Assembly (NCBI GenBank): GCA_020796225.1
Contig: CM036759.1
Coordinates: 25,714,313 to 25,778,312 of the forward strand
DNA: 64,000 nt
Reading direction: 5' to 3'
Origin: Arion vulgaris
Lineage: Eukaryota; Mollusca; Gastropoda; Stylommatophora; Arionidae
The notes beneath the pieces were generated by a model. The model was given only the letters and a program-made list of their open reading frames with translations, searched no databases and was not told where the DNA came from. Each line of letters begins with the position of its first letter. The first letter of the stretch is position 1. Positions 9,950 to 21,079 of the stretch are shown here, one piece after another. The position numbers and the translations under genes are program-made.

Positions 9950-10706
9950 CTACATGTGTCATTCATTCATTGGCCTCTTTGTCTCAGGAGACAGTAGGTC
10001 TTGCGTCACGTAGTATGTTCTGCGCTGAATCACAACGTTTCTTGTGGCTGTAATGGTCTATTCTGGAGTGGCAATCCTTGCCACAGTTGTTGTAGGTAAA
10101 ACTGGAGACTGAAGTTGATACATAGGATGTTCTCTCTGTGCTCTCTTTTGCCTCCACATGTGATGATGTTTTTCTTCTTTTTTTTTGAGCCGCCCCTCAC
10201 TGCAGCTTGTCATGCTTGCCTGTCTTTGGCCAGCCGCTCCCAGTGTTTTTGTCTATGCCGCATGAAGTTAGATCACGCTTGCAGGTATCAATGAAGAGTA
10301 ATAATGGGCGCCCATGCTGTCTAGCACCAGATGCGAGTTGACCATATAGAATGTTCTTTGGGATTCTATCATCGCTCATATGGTACATGTGTCCCAGCCA
10401 TCTCAGATGTCGCTGACTCAGCAAGGTGTACAAGCTTGGAATGCCAGCACTGTCCAGGACTTCTATATTGGAGATGTGGTCTTGCCATCGGATGTTGTAT
10501 ATTCGCCTGAGACAGCGCATGTGGAAGGTGTTGAGGCGATGTTCTTGTCTAGCATGTGTGGTCCATGTCTCCCTACCATATAGCAGAGTGCTGAGAACAC
10601 AAGCCTTATATACTTGTGTCTTGTAAAGTGCAATGTATAGTTGTTCTTGGCAACCACCACACATATCAGATAGAGTGATCAAAATGGTTGTAAATAACGA
10701 ATGCAA
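9950..10706 (-). mobile_element. RTE-like LINE 3' end with C-terminal CCHH finger
   Basis: Frame 10706-10197 encodes LSTLLYGRETWTTHARQEHR, FHMRCLRRIYNIRWQDHISN and RHLRWLGHMYHM, then a stop. The 3' remainder (10080-9990) reads CGKDCHSRIDHYSHKKRC, a Cys2His2-like finger common at the very C-terminus of such LINE proteins. The 5' end joins SINE-like AAATGGTTGTAAATAACGAA. Confidence 0.8.
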
Positions 10707-10729
10707 ACAACAAACTATAAATCATCATT

Positions 10730-10930
10730 TAGGTGCATGTCCTTTATAGTACATCGCTGTTTTTGCAGCGTATCTGAAATTCACTCCGTCTCTAGCCAGT
10801 TCACCTACTTCGCCGATGGTCATATTCATGCTTTCTTTAATATCCTGTAGCTATCTCTTTCTTGGTCTGCCTCTGCGTCCTCGGATCCTGCCCGCTAATA
10901 TTGTTCTCTCCAGGCCACCATGACTATAAA
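10730..10930 (-). mobile_element. RTE-like LINE C-terminal fragment
   Basis: Minus strand reads GRRGRPRKR then LQDIKESMNMTIGEVGELAR and a short tail, matching the basic and helical end of RTE-like proteins. One stop interrupts it. Confidence 0.6.
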
Positions 10931-11139
10931 TATAAATATTAAACTATAAATATTTTAACTAAATGGACAAATCTGTCTAAAATTAAGAAATATTCTATAC
11001 TCAAGCAGTTATGCTAACTTTCCCGCATAAATCTAGTGTCTAATTTACATCTTCATCACATTACATAAATTCCCAATAATGAGGGTCATTTCTATTTAAG
11101 TTCACTTATTAACAAAACATAAAACAGTTAAGCACTCAC

Positions 11140-11176
11140 ACATGTTGAGCAGTTCCAGCATTTTCTGTAAGTTTAA
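11140..11176 (-). CDS. RNF216: RNF216-like exon 8 (37-bp micro-exon, predicted)
   Basis: A polypyrimidine tract and acceptor (TTTCTTTCCAG at 11187-11177) are followed by 37 bp open in the phase left by exon 7, then donor T|GTGAGT. The length is 1 mod 3, exactly what is needed to connect exon 7 (one base over) to exon 9 (needs one base). It reads FKLTENAGTAQH. Support comes from splice signals and phase only, with no family motif, so moderate confidence. Confidence 0.6.
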
Positions 11177-11189
11177 CTGGAAAGAAAGG

Positions 11190-11800
11190 ATAACACAATG
11201 ATCTCAATAGATATAATCAGCTTAAAATATCAAAACATGTATGATATGTTGGAAAAAAGATGTCATTGATTCTATCTTGGCCTTAATGTTGATCATGTGG
11301 CATAGTGCTTAGTCCTCATGTCTTAACTGTATGCTAGTCTGTGGCCACTGGCAACATTAGACTGAATAGCTAAGATGGGAAATAAAAAAATTATGTTTAA
11401 TAGGGGCTGGTTTTTTGCTTATGTTTGATAGAACACTGTATGCTTTTTTGCAAGTTTACTCAATTCTATGCATTTAGGCTATTTATTGATGAAAAATGTT
11501 AATAATACTGATATTCCTTAGCTTTAAACTTAATTTGTAACATAATGTAACCTTGATTTAGCATGTTGCTTGTTTAAAATGAATTTGTCTATATACAACA
11601 ACACTGGAATGTGAGGATCCCATGACAGTTGTGGTCTTATTTCCTCGAATTTTTACCTGAGCCGCGGTCGTTTGTTATCACACACCGCGGTTAGACCAAG
11701 TGGTTGTATGTTTGTAAGAAAACAAACAAGTATTCTAAAAAAACATATATGCATGCACAACTTCTGACTACTCAAAACAACTACTCTAAATCTTACTCGT
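11190..11800. other. Intron sequence without recognisable features
   Basis: Part of RNF216-like intron 7 between the predicted 37-bp exon and the minisatellite. AT-rich; I see no gene or known repeat, apart from a GC-richer patch (GCCGCGGTCG/CACCGCGG) near 11661-11690. Confidence 0.5.
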
Positions 11801-11811
11801 ATTCTTGGAGC

Positions 11812-13228
11812 AAACCACACAGCACACAGAGTGGTTAACTTGGTTGATAAGAACAAACCACACAGCACACATAGAGTGGTTGACTTGGTTGATAAGAACA
11901 AACCACACAGCACATAGAGTGGTTGACTTGGTTGATAAGAACAAACCATACAGCCACACAGAGTGGTTAACTTGGTTGATAAGAACAAACCACACAGCAC
12001 ACATAGAGTGGTTAACTTGGTTGATAAGAACAAACCACACAGAGTGGTTAACTTGGTTGATAAGAACAAACCACACAGCACACATAGAGTGGTTAACTTG
12101 GTTGATAAGAATGAACCATACAGCACACAGAGTGGTTAACTTGGTTGATAAGAACAAACCACACAGCACACATAGAGTGGTTACTTGGTTGATAAGAACA
12201 AACCACACAGCCACATAGAGTGGTTAACTTGGTTGATAAGAACAAACCACACAGCCACATAGAGTGGTTAACTTGGTTGATAAGAACAAACCACACAGCA
12301 CACATAGAGTGGTTAACTTGGTTGATAAGAACAAACCACACAGCACACATAGAGTGGTTAACTTGGTTGATAAGAACAAACCACACAGCACACATAGAGT
12401 GGTTAACTTGGTTGATAAGAACAAACCACACAGCACACATAGAGTGGTTAACTTGGTTGATAAGAACAAACCACACAGCACACAGAGTGGTTAACTTGGT
12501 TGATAAGAACAAACCACACAGCACACATAGAGTGGTTAACTTGGTTGATAAGAACAAACCACACAGCACACATAGAGTGGTTAACTTGGTTGATAAGAAC
12601 AAACCACACAGCTCACATAGAGTGGTTAACTTGGTTGATAAGAACAAACCACACAGCACACATAGAGTGGTTAACTTGGTTGATAAGAACAAACCACACA
12701 GCACACAGAGTGGTTGACTTGGTTGATAAGAACAAACCACACAGCACACATAGAGTGGTTAACTTGGTTGATAAGAATGAGCCACATAGCTCACATAGAC
12801 TGGTTAACTTGGTTGATAAGAACAAACCACACAGCACACAGAGTGGTTGACTTGGTTGATAAGAATGAACCATACAGCACACACAGAGTGGTTAACTTGG
12901 TTGATAAGAATGAACCACACAGCTCACATAGAGTGGTTAACTTGGTTGATAAGAATGAATCACACAGCTCACATAGAGTGGTTTACTTGGTTGATAAGAA
13001 TAAGCCACACAGCCACATAGAGTGGTTAACTTGGTTGATAAGAACAAACCACACAGCTCACATGAGTGAGTTAACTGGTTTGTTAAGAATGAGCCACATA
13101 GCTCACATAGACTGGTTAACTTGGTTGATAAGAATGAACCACACAGCTCACATAGAGTGGTTAACTTGGTTGTTAAGAATGAACCACACAGCTCACATAG
13201 ACTGGTTAACTTGGTTGATAAGACTGAA
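11812..13228. repeat. Minisatellite, ~43-45-bp unit, about 31 copies
   Basis: Unit reads GAGTGGTTAACTTGG then TTGATAAGAACAAACCACAC and AGC(A/T)CACATA. Copies are near identical in the middle (12220-12700) and more diverged at the right edge, where GAATGAAC replaces GAACAAAC. Each unit has GTGGTT and AACCAC 25 bp apart, able to form a short hairpin. Frames on both strands are open only because the unit has no stop. It lies in RNF216-like intron 7, ~60 bp from exon 7. Confidence 0.97.
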
Positions 13229-13288
13229 TGCATACAAACAGTATAGTCATATCTGTCAGATACATACAAGTTTCCATGCTCAACTTAC

Positions 13289-13431
13289 AGTCTGTAATCA
13301 TGTCTTTCACATCAGTCTTCAGCTCTATGTCTGCTGCATCGGGGTGATCAAGAAGATACTGATTTTTTGCCATAATAGCTGCTGCTTCCATGTCAAGTTG
13401 ATGTATTGTGTCATGATTTGTGTTAGCACAT
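13289..13431 (-). CDS. RNF216: RNF216-like exon 7 (linker after RING2)
   Basis: Acceptor CCTTATAG at 13432, donor T|GTAAGT at 13288. It encodes RCANTNHDTIHQLDMEAAA and an acidic, helical segment ending ..VKDMITD. The donor lies only about 60 bp from the edge of the large minisatellite that fills the start of the next intron. Confidence 0.85.
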
Positions 13432-13569
13432 CTATAAGGAAATACATTTTACAATTGAGACAACATTGACAGAAATACAACCACATCACACATAAAAGTA
13501 ACCTTTACTGTGCTTTTATTCCTAAAGCAAATATGATGTGGACGTGGTAATATACTTTTCTTCTTCTTC

Positions 13570-13790
13570 CTGCAATCGTCCGCTATGAATTCAGGCGCCT
13601 GGTATAGCGATTCTGACTGATTTTTGCATGAAGGCCTGCTTTCCTTTTAATCAGTGTCCTCCGCCATACAGGCATGCCTTCTCCGACATCAGAAGTATAT
13701 AGACTTTTCATATAAATCTTTCCTGAGAATGGGAACATTACAGCAGGTGACCTCATTGCCAGCACGCGCCAAGTTTTTTCTATATTCTTA
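13570..13790 (-). mobile_element. Unclassified dispersed repeat
   Basis: Begins with TTCTTCTTCTTCC, a (GAA)n tail in reverse. The interior shares CGCCATACAGGCA and TTCTCCGAC with the tRNA-derived SINE at 59508-59814. Probably a LINE or SINE fragment in intron 6; boundaries uncertain. Confidence 0.4.
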
Positions 13791-14434
13791 CAGCTATGTT
13801 TTTTTTGGTAGCATTTATTTAGTATGACATGAAATGGTTGCCAGTTTCAGTCACATCCTTCCTTACTTGTTTTGTCAAATCAAGCTTGGTAGATTGTAGC
13901 AGTTCCATTGCTTTTCTCCCAAAATAAGATGCTTTATATAGTGTACATTTTGGCTAAGAAAGTAGGAATCAAGAGGAAGGCAGCACACCAAATAGGCAAA
14001 ATGCACTGCTGATAATGGGCCACGGCTGTAGACTGCTAGTCCATATCCACAAAATGAAAGCCGTCCAAACTAACCAGTGCACAAGTCAAAATAGTCACCA
14101 GATTCCTGAATACATTCTGCAAAACTTGTCCGTTTTTCAATGACGAGGTCTCAAACCTGGCTCTAGGAGACTCAACTAAAAGAGAAATTGTGAGGCTCCC
14201 AAGATGGCCTTTTGCTGATGACTAGATTCATGTAGGCGACATCTCCATATTTAAATATCTGAGCATAAGAAATATGATCTCTGAAGAAGTGTTATGAAAA
14301 AAGATAGTGTACATTTAAAAATAAAATATTTTGTATAGAGTTTGTTACATTGTTTTACAGGATGTTACATTCATTGTAAGGTTGATAAGAAAAACGATTT
14401 AAAAACATGAACAAAACATCTTTAACTGCCTTAC

Positions 14435-14680
14435 CTGTCGTTGTTAGTGAAATGACCATAGTCAATATCAGTTGCTCTACAGACGTAGCAACTAGTGGCA
14501 CCACAGATACATGTCATCTTGTTGCAGCCAGTTTCTTTGACAAATCGTTTGCCACACTTATGACATTTACGCATGACTGCTTCTGAAATCTTATTTTCAA
14601 TATAAACACGCATATCTGTTGCTGCTTTCTTCTCAACTTCATTACATCTTAGAGGGATATGATTTGGTTCTTGGCACAAC
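14435..14680 (-). CDS. RNF216: RNF216-like exon 6 (end of IBR and catalytic RING2)
   Basis: Acceptor TTTTCAG at 14681, donor G|GTAAGG at 14434. It finishes the IBR (LCQEPNHIPLRC) and runs through an acidic helix into RING2: KCHKCGKRFVKETGCNKMTC then CGATSCYVC. By alignment with RBR ligases the catalytic, ubiquitin-accepting cysteine should be the one in NKMTC (about residue 823), and it is present. All expected RING2 zinc ligands are visible, so the locus looks able to encode an active ligase apart from the exon 2 frameshift. Confidence 0.95.
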
Positions 14681-14689
14681 CTGAAAATA

Positions 14690-15725
14690 ACAAACCAATA
14701 AATATGACTGTAAAGATGTGTATATATATATATTGTTCATCCACAATGGATGAAGATGACCACTCATTTCATCCATTGTAGGTACTAGAAGTGAGATTTG
14801 TGTGTATGTAAGTGACTAAAATACTCAATTTGGGTGTAAACTTTGTCAAAATGAAATTTTGGGCTGTACTAGCTTGACAGTGTGATGTAAGGTCCTTCCT
14901 GGTATACCTTTGTTTTTTCTGCTGTAGCAGTTCTAGCTAACTCGCATGTCCTTACTCCTCTACAAGAAGTCAAGAGTCACGCTGAACGGAAATGAGCAGC
15001 GGCTTCCCATGTGTCAGGATTCCTATTTTTAGAGTTTCTATGAGAATACACAAACTATGTGATAACCACCTTTAAATGAAATAGGTCAGCTTGGCAACTG
15101 TGGAGTGTAGATTTGGACTGGCCCAGATTCTGGATGCGGCAGGTTGATTATGTGTTAAAATACTAGATTATATAGATGATTTCTTGTGATATGTTCATTG
15201 ATAAGTCTGGGCAGTGAAGGGAGGTGTAAACACGTAAGTTCCCTTTCAGTGGATATGAGATGACTGAATGGTTAATAATCTCTGCACACATAAGCTACGG
15301 TTGTGTTTACCAGTGCTGTCAATCATTTTGTTGCAAATGACAAAGATAAGTATACACATTCTACAAAAGGTTTTACTAAGTAATACATGACAGTTCTATA
15401 GTCTAAGGTTTGCAAAAAAAAGTTTATGGCCACTGAAAGTGTATTGGTAAAAAAAAATATAAAAATTTTCACGAAAACGGTGCTTCAAAATGTTCTTGCT
15501 TTTAACATTGTTGGAGCAGCCATTTTGGAATAATAAAATAACCGGATGACATGTGCACAATAAAGGTATTGATACTGCCGTCTGTTTGCATTCGTGTTAC
15601 TAATTTGTCAACCACCAAACTTGGTCACCAAGGCATACAACCAGAAATTCGTCAACTGACAAAGTTGGTCAACAAAGTGTTAATATTATGACAACAAAAC
15701 TTCATCAACATCTTATAAATATGTA
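14690..15725. other. RNF216-like intron 5, no feature recognised
   Basis: AT-rich with a short (TA)n run near 14725 and no LINE, SINE or tandem repeat that I can identify. Confidence 0.5.
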
Positions 15726-15731
15726 CTTTAC

Positions 15732-15968
15732 CTGCAGGATTCTTTGAGACAATCAGGACTGAGGCACTTAAAAACCTTATCTTCTGGATTTGACATAATA
15801 GCTGCAAATGGACAGAAAGGACATACAACAAGGTCTGGAATGTTGGCTTGCTGTACTTCCTCCTCCTGCAACCGACGAACAATTTTGGAAAAGAGACTGG
15901 CAGGGATGATGGTCTGAAGATAGCTCAATGGAATGTCTTGATCACACTCTCCAGTTAGACATGGGAAC
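15732..15968 (-). CDS. RNF216: RNF216-like exon 5 (end of RING1, start of IBR)
   Basis: Acceptor GCTTTCAG at 15969, donor G|GTAAAG at 15731. With the two bases carried from exon 4 it reads K-FPCLTGECDQDIPLSYLQ, which completes RING1, then a helix. It continues into the IBR with VVCPFCPF...FKCLSPDC..ESC. The cysteine spacing fits the in-between-RING zinc fold. Confidence 0.93.
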
Positions 15969-16049
15969 CTGAAAGCAAGATAGTACAGTTAATGTTAACA
16001 CTGAAGGAGTACTTAATCCCTAGCACACAGCATATTTATGCTAGTCTTC

Positions 16050-16345
16050 AGGCTCATCAACCAACATCGCTGGCCCTAACATAGACTAAATAGTCACCTA
16101 CACTAAGACTAGCTCCATCACCCACATCTGCATGTGCACAGATATCACAGACATCTGAACACATCCTGCAAGATTGTCCTGATGAATCAACTGCGGAAAG
16201 AACACTGGTCAACATAGACAAACATCCATGCAAAGCTGTTTGGAAGCCTTGATGTACTAACAGATACAACATACATCCAGAGAATTGGACTAATTATGTA
16301 TACATTGAACAACAGTGAATGAGGTGAAGAAGAAGACTGGCTCTA
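16050..16345 (+). mobile_element. I/Nimb-like LINE 3' end fragment
   Basis: Decayed plus-strand frame ending HTSCKIVL.. matches the EHILQDCP signature in another phase, with a downstream KLFG-like motif and a GAGGTGAAGAAGAAG tail, the same type of 3' end as the LINE at 40914-44218. Confidence 0.6.
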
Positions 16346-16739
16346 ACACATAAAGCAGAAAAATACAAAACAATGATTAGAAGTTGCTGGAACAAACATC
16401 ACTATACTCAGGCTGAAACTATTTAATTTTCTAAAAGTGCACATTTTCTGTAGTCCCTGCAGTAGATCTAAATTTCTTTAGCTAACTCATAAACACAGTT
16501 ACAGCTGCATGTACTGGAGCTCCAAACAAAAACAGTGTAGGATCAATGTATGTTTGAGTTGAGAACTCTTCAACTACTTGGCCAGGACAAACGCCTATAT
16601 TTTTCAAAATGGTGATGAAGAAGCTTCCAACATAACATACAATGTATTAACCAAAACATGTTTAACATGTACGGTAAGGGAAACAAACAAACAAAATTAA
16701 TTTAATGAGAAGAATACACAATGTCTTCTGTAAATCTTC

Positions 16740-16972
16740 AAACACTCCAAATTTGTTAACCACTCCTTGTGATTGGTATGTTACTCTAGCCTAAGAGCGA
16801 TTGTACGTTGTGCCGGTTATGTGCCTACAAGTAGGCCAGCACATCCGGTTTCTGCGATGCTTTTTATTTACTAGGGTAGCTTCTCTAGGCCCCTACCACA
16901 GTCGCCTCTACTACATGCCTTATAGGTCACCTCATTACTATTCTTTGTTCCCTTGCAGCCCGGGAATACAAG
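16740..16972 (-). mobile_element. SINE family C
   Basis: Reverse-complement copy: TTGTTAACCACTCC..GTGATT at the left, GAGCGATTGTACGTTGTGCC, CCTACAAGTAGGCCAGCACA, ACTAGGGTAGCTTC and ATTACTATTCTTTG at the right. It lacks a clear (TTC)n tail. Shares the core with SINE A but differs in the body. Confidence 0.8.
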
Positions 16973-16974
16973 AG

Positions 16975-17630
16975 CGTTTTGTAAATAATATATGTGCGTT
17001 TGTAGCAATGATTTATGGCTCCTCTGCAATATTTTGTAAGCAAAAACCTAAAAAAAATATATTTTAGATTGATTGATCATCATTGCACTTTGATGTATAA
17101 CCATGTGTGCTCTGGTCTCTTTCTTACATATGAAGATCTCCGCAACAGTGCACAAACTGCACAGCACAGACGGCGGTTCTCAATGCAGTTTTAAGAACGG
17201 TGACAATTTTTAAAAAATTATTTTAAAATATGATTAATTTTTTGGATGTTAACCATTACAGGTAAAATGTTTACGAAAACATATAGTATCATCATCAGTC
17301 TTCATTTTGCTGAAAGGACCATACGGAAGAGACCAAACAAATTCCACCCAATTTGAACTTGTGCATATGGTACCTGGATCTTCATGAATTGTTTGGTTTT
17401 ATTGCTGTCTCTGTTTGCTTTTTCACAGTGTAAGGTCATCAGCCACACTCCCTTAGTTGCCTTTTGTGACATCCAAGAGGAAACATTGGTTTTACTCTTC
17501 AGTACACCAGAAATCACACAGGGAAACATATAGTATACATTCTCTAAAGTAGCTAAAGAAATATATAACTTCTTAGTAACAAATAACTTAAAATGAATAT
17601 AAAAATACATGGAGAATTACTACATCAAGT
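16975..17630. other. Intron 4 sequence, no feature recognised
   Basis: Nothing identifiable. 17287-17320 has GTCTTCATTTTGCTGAAAGG, loosely like the end of exon 4, but without splice context. Confidence 0.4.
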
Positions 17631-17639
17631 AAAAAGTTT

Positions 17640-17850
17640 CTTATATCTTGGTCAGATGATAACAGATGATGGCAGATGTATAACAGAAATTAAAAAAGAA
17701 TAGGAATGGCCAAGGATAATTTCAATACTATGAGAAAGTTACTGAGACAACGAAACAAATTACAAACAGGCTAAAAATGAGAATGATCAAATGCTATATA
17801 TATATCCTATATTAATGTATGGCTTGTGATGAGTAACAAATATCTTAAAA
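17640..17850 (+). mobile_element. RTE-like LINE fragment
   Basis: Matches the fragment at 60970-61100 (GAATGGCCAAGGATAATTTC; TNRLKMRMIKCYI then a YPILMYG-like end). Truncated at both sides, just downstream of exon 4. Confidence 0.65.
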
Positions 17851-17888
17851 TATTTTAAAACTTGTTAATGTTCTGAATATGCACTTAC

Positions 17889-18087
17889 TTTGTTTTCATT
17901 TCACCAAATGCTGCCTCTGTAGATCTCACAACACAAGTCTTACAGAACAAGTGACCCTCAGGACAACTGGCAAGATCCTCAAGAAGACATTCATCGTCAT
18001 AGCAACAGCAACACTCGCAGAGTTCACCTGTCATTCTGGCTGTTTCAATTTTCAGTTTCCGTTGTTCTTTTTTCTGTTCTATGTAGT
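17889..18087 (-). CDS. RNF216: RNF216-like exon 4 (RING1 of the RBR)
   Basis: Acceptor ATTTTAG at 18088, donor A|GTAAGT at 17888. It encodes a charged helix followed by a RING1 half: closely spaced cysteines (GELCECCCC), then an acidic loop and ASCPEGHLFCKTCV, giving zinc-binding Cys/His at about residues 644, 647, 662, 666, 669 and 672. This is the E2-binding zinc module of RBR ligases. The frame is open throughout. Confidence 0.93.
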
Positions 18088-18299
18088 CTAAAATAACATA
18101 AAATATACATTTAGTAAAAATAGGAGTCAGTGAAAGAAAATAGGAGTCAGTGAAAGAAAAGAGTGCATTGTAAAGAAGACAACAATGAAAATCTAGTTTA
18201 GAAGACACTACATATATTTTATAGACTAACTTGTATGTGTGACATAATTTAAACTTAAAAAGTTAGAGTAAAGTTACTAGAGCAAATCTCAAACTAGTC

Positions 18300-18960
18300 A
18301 GGGAAAGCACATTGGTATGTTGAATCTCTTGCAGCAGACTGTTGCTGAGATTGTAGATGAGAAAGCATAAGATTGCCGTACTAATCATGCTCTGCTCCCA
18401 ATTCTTATCAGCAGGTTACATCAGCGGTGACGTGGTTGACATCTCATAACTACTCTCATCTTTTCATACTCAGTGACTCCATGAGTATGATTCGTAAAGT
18501 CAAAACAGGAATGGTGAGAAGAAACTGGGTGGAGGTACTAGTACAGACATAAATCAGAAAAATGACAATTTTTGTCCATAGGTACGCAGGAGTCAGGGGT
18601 AATGAACTAGCTGATAGATTGGCTAGCATGGCTACAATATCAGAGGGAGCTGGCAAATGGACCGAAATGACATTCTTAACTCATTGCGAGTCTTTCCGAA
18701 CTGATGAGCTTCAAAGTTGTGAATCCCAGTTGCTGAACAGAATGAGAGAGATGGTTGTCAATATTGGTACAGTCCGAAAAGATTGACATACCAAATATGC
18801 AAAAAGATTAATTAGTAAACATCAAACTGGTGTGTTGGGCCGCCTGATGATCCTGGATTTGAGGCGTGATCGGAACACCTATGGACAGGTTCGGAGTGCT
18901 ATGATGATAGACCTCATATAACTAATCACTACTATAGACAATACTATACATAAACAATAA
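18300..18960 (+). mobile_element. ingi-like LINE, RNase H end
   Basis: Decayed RNase H domain: HLFILSDSMSMIRKVKTGM at about 18455-18510, RYAGVRGNELADRLASMATI at 18580-18640, then an end GVLGRLMILDLRRDRNTYGQ (18820-18890). The same family is at 61850-62330 on the other strand. It lies in intron 3 of the RNF216-like gene. Confidence 0.75.
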
Positions 18961-19059
18961 TTAACTGTTTCTTTTACCCAAATTAAGTATACATCATGTT
19001 AACTGGCAGAACATATCCTTCTAAACTGTCCACTGCAGGAAAACCTCCGGAAAAAGAAT

Positions 19060-19450
19060 GAAAAATACCCACCAAGTAATGTTTCCATACCGCTCTATCT
19101 TGCAACTTGTTCAATCTCTTCTATGGAATTGAGTCTGAAATTTCTCTCATCTCTCAGTAAAGTTGGTTTCAGGGTTTCCCGAAGGCGTCCGTTCTTTCTT
19201 GAACCTTTGCTTCCCTCTTCAATTTCTGCATTGTGTTTATTTGATATGTTCTTTTCAGAGTATGCCCAAAATATCTCAGTTTTCCCTTTCTTATAAAAGT
19301 TGTTGACCAGACATTTCTCTGATTTCATCCCCTATCCAGAATTCACCTCAGAATTTTAAGTTCACTATTTTTTGTAGACACCTATTTTCAAATGCATTCA
19401 ACTTGCTTCCTGTATCCATAGTTATTTTCTAACTCTCACTGTAACTAATA
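19060..19450 (-). mobile_element. RTE-like LINE 3' fragment
   Basis: Frame 19328-19095 resembles that of 765-1098: GSRKNGRLRETLKPTLLRDE and SIEEIEQVAR. It shows the uninterrupted version of the site where the SINE at 1099-1617 inserted. Confidence 0.65.
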
Positions 19451-19454
19451 TCCT

Positions 19455-19945
19455 ATCTTTTACTTCGAACGCTCCATATTGACCCCTTGTTAACCACTCT
19501 TTGTGATTTGTATTGATTCGAGGCTAAGAGCGATTGTACGTTGTGCCAGTTATGCGCCTACAAGCATGCCAGCACATCTGATTTCTGCGATGCTTTTTAT
19601 TTACTAGAGTAGCTCCCTAAACCCTTACCTCAGTCATCTCTTACCTTCTTCTTCTTCTTTGCATTTGTTCTTTATGACCAATTTTAATAACTCTTTGTGA
19701 TATGTTTGATCTTTGCCAAAAACGTGTATACGTTGCACATTGGTTTGGTAGGCCTCTAAACGCATAGACTTGTACATGTTTAGGACATGTGCATCCGATT
19801 TCAGCCAAACCTCCTTAGTCGCCTCTTACGACATGTGGCAGGTAACAGTGGTTCTATTCTTTACACCCCAAATTTTGGCCCAGGTAACCACTCAGGCGAT
19901 CTCTTACCTTGTAAGTTGCAGCCGTTGATGGTCCCCGGCAACACA
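19455..19945 (-). mobile_element. SINE family C, interrupted by a SINE A
   Basis: Left part 19455-19645 carries TTGTTAACCACTCTTTGTGA to TCATCTCTTACC; it resumes at 19899 with ATCTCTTACCTTGTAAGTTGC and ends near CCCGGCAACACAC. The insertion at 19646-19898 duplicated ATCTCTTACC. Confidence 0.88.
19646..19898 (-). mobile_element. SINE family A nested in SINE C, 10-bp TSD
   Basis: ATCTCTTACC at 19636-19645 and 19899-19908 fixes both ends to the base: minus-strand copy of 253 bp starting CGCCTGAGTGGTTACC and ending AAGAAGAAGAA. This pair defines the full length of family A. Confidence 0.95.
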
Positions 19946-20061
19946 CTAGCGATATAACGTAAAAATTGAAGTAAAAAAAACACAACATACTACTCTCCTC
20001 ATATCACATTAACATTTTAATTTAATATCAGTGATTGTTTCCTAAACTGTTGCCTACTTAC

Positions 20062-20187
20062 CTAATACAGAAAGTTCATTGTGAACAAACCATAGTTCAT
20101 GGTAGAAATATTCATCAATAGTGTCTGGCATTGGCTGCTGCAATGATCTTGGGATCTTCATAAACATATCCTTCTTCCTGCGCTTCC
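20062..20187 (-). CDS. RNF216: RNF216-like exon 3 (FYHELWFVHNEL segment)
   Basis: Acceptor TTTGTTTCAG ends at 20188, donor G|GTAAGT begins at 20061. In the phase set by exon 2 this gives 42 residues: a lysine/arginine cluster, then PDTIDEYFYHELWFVHNEL. The Phe-Tyr-His-Glu-Leu/Trp stretch is typical of the region just before the RBR module in this family. Another frame is open across the exon but has no splice support. Confidence 0.88.
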
Positions 20188-20437
20188 CTGAAACAAACAA
20201 CATTACAAGCAACTATTTTCACATACCAACATAATAGATGTGATGTCAAACATGACTTGGTGGTATCTTTAATGCTGAGATTTGTAAACTCTATGAGATT
20301 TTGCTGATGAGTTGGCCCTGTGTTCTGATAATTTTTCATAGAATTAAAACAAAATTAGCATATTAGAAAAACAGTAAATGCAAATGGGTTTGAAAATACA
20401 GAGGAAAGCAAATATTTTACAAATGAGAACATTCCCT

Positions 20438-20700
20438 CTTCTTCTTCGAACACTTCATAACAATCACTTGTTAACCACTCTTTGTGATTTGTATGTGATC
20501 CGAGCCTAAGAGCGATTGTACGTTGTATCAGTTATGAGCCTACAAGTAGGCTAGAACATCTGATTTCTGTGACTCTTTTATTTACTAGGGTAGCTTTCCT
20601 AGGCCCCTACCTCAGTCGCCTCTTATAACATGCTTTGTAGATTGCAGTGTTACTATTCTTTACTCCCCTTGCAAGCCCAGGCAACACACCGGCAGAACAC
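20438..20700 (-). mobile_element. SINE family C
   Basis: CTCTTCTTCTTCGAACACTT tail at left, GTTAACCACTCTTTGTGATT, GAGCGATTGTACGTTGTA, GGGTAGCTTTCCTAGGCCCC and CCCAGGCAACACACCGG at right. Full length with moderate divergence. Confidence 0.85.
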
Positions 20701-20767
20701 AAATTCTAGAATCACTATAGAAATTTAAAGCTGTTTAGTAATCAGTGATGGTTGTTAACTGAAAAAA

Positions 20768-21019
20768 CCGCTCGAGTGGTTACGGGGCCCAAATTTGGGG
20801 TGTAAAGAATAGAACCACTGTTACCTGCCATGCATGTCGTAAGAGCGACTAAGGAGGTTTGGCTGAAATCGGATGCATGTGTCCTAAACGTGTAGAAGTC
20901 TATGCGTTTAGGGACCTACCAAACCAATGTGCAACGTATAAACGTTCTTGGCAAAGATCAAACATATCACAAAGAGTAATTAAAATTGATCGTAAAGAAC
21001 GAACGCAAAGAAGAAGAAT
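20768..21019 (+). mobile_element. SINE family A
   Basis: Starts CCGCTCGAGTGGTTACGG, includes GTAAAGAATAGAACCACTG, GCATGTCGTAAGAGCGACTA and the GTTCTTGGCAAAGATCAAAC segment, and ends AACGCAAAGAAGAAGAA. The flanks are A-rich, so the TSD is unclear. Confidence 0.85.
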
Positions 21020-21079
21020 TAAAAAAACAATTTATTATTCTAAGAGTATGATATTTGGTAACTAGAGTAGGCAGACAAC

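Noticed and set aside
11812..13228. CRISPR-like array or a repeat protein gene (open frames of up to 251 codons on both strands)
   Set aside because: Units are contiguous without spacers, and the context is a eukaryotic intron. Openness on both strands comes from a stop-free repeat unit.
20115..20339. Minus-strand frame at exon 3 reading ..REAQEEGYVYEDPKII
   Set aside because: Wrong frame. Phase from exon 2 and the family motif FYHELW fix a different frame across 20187-20062.
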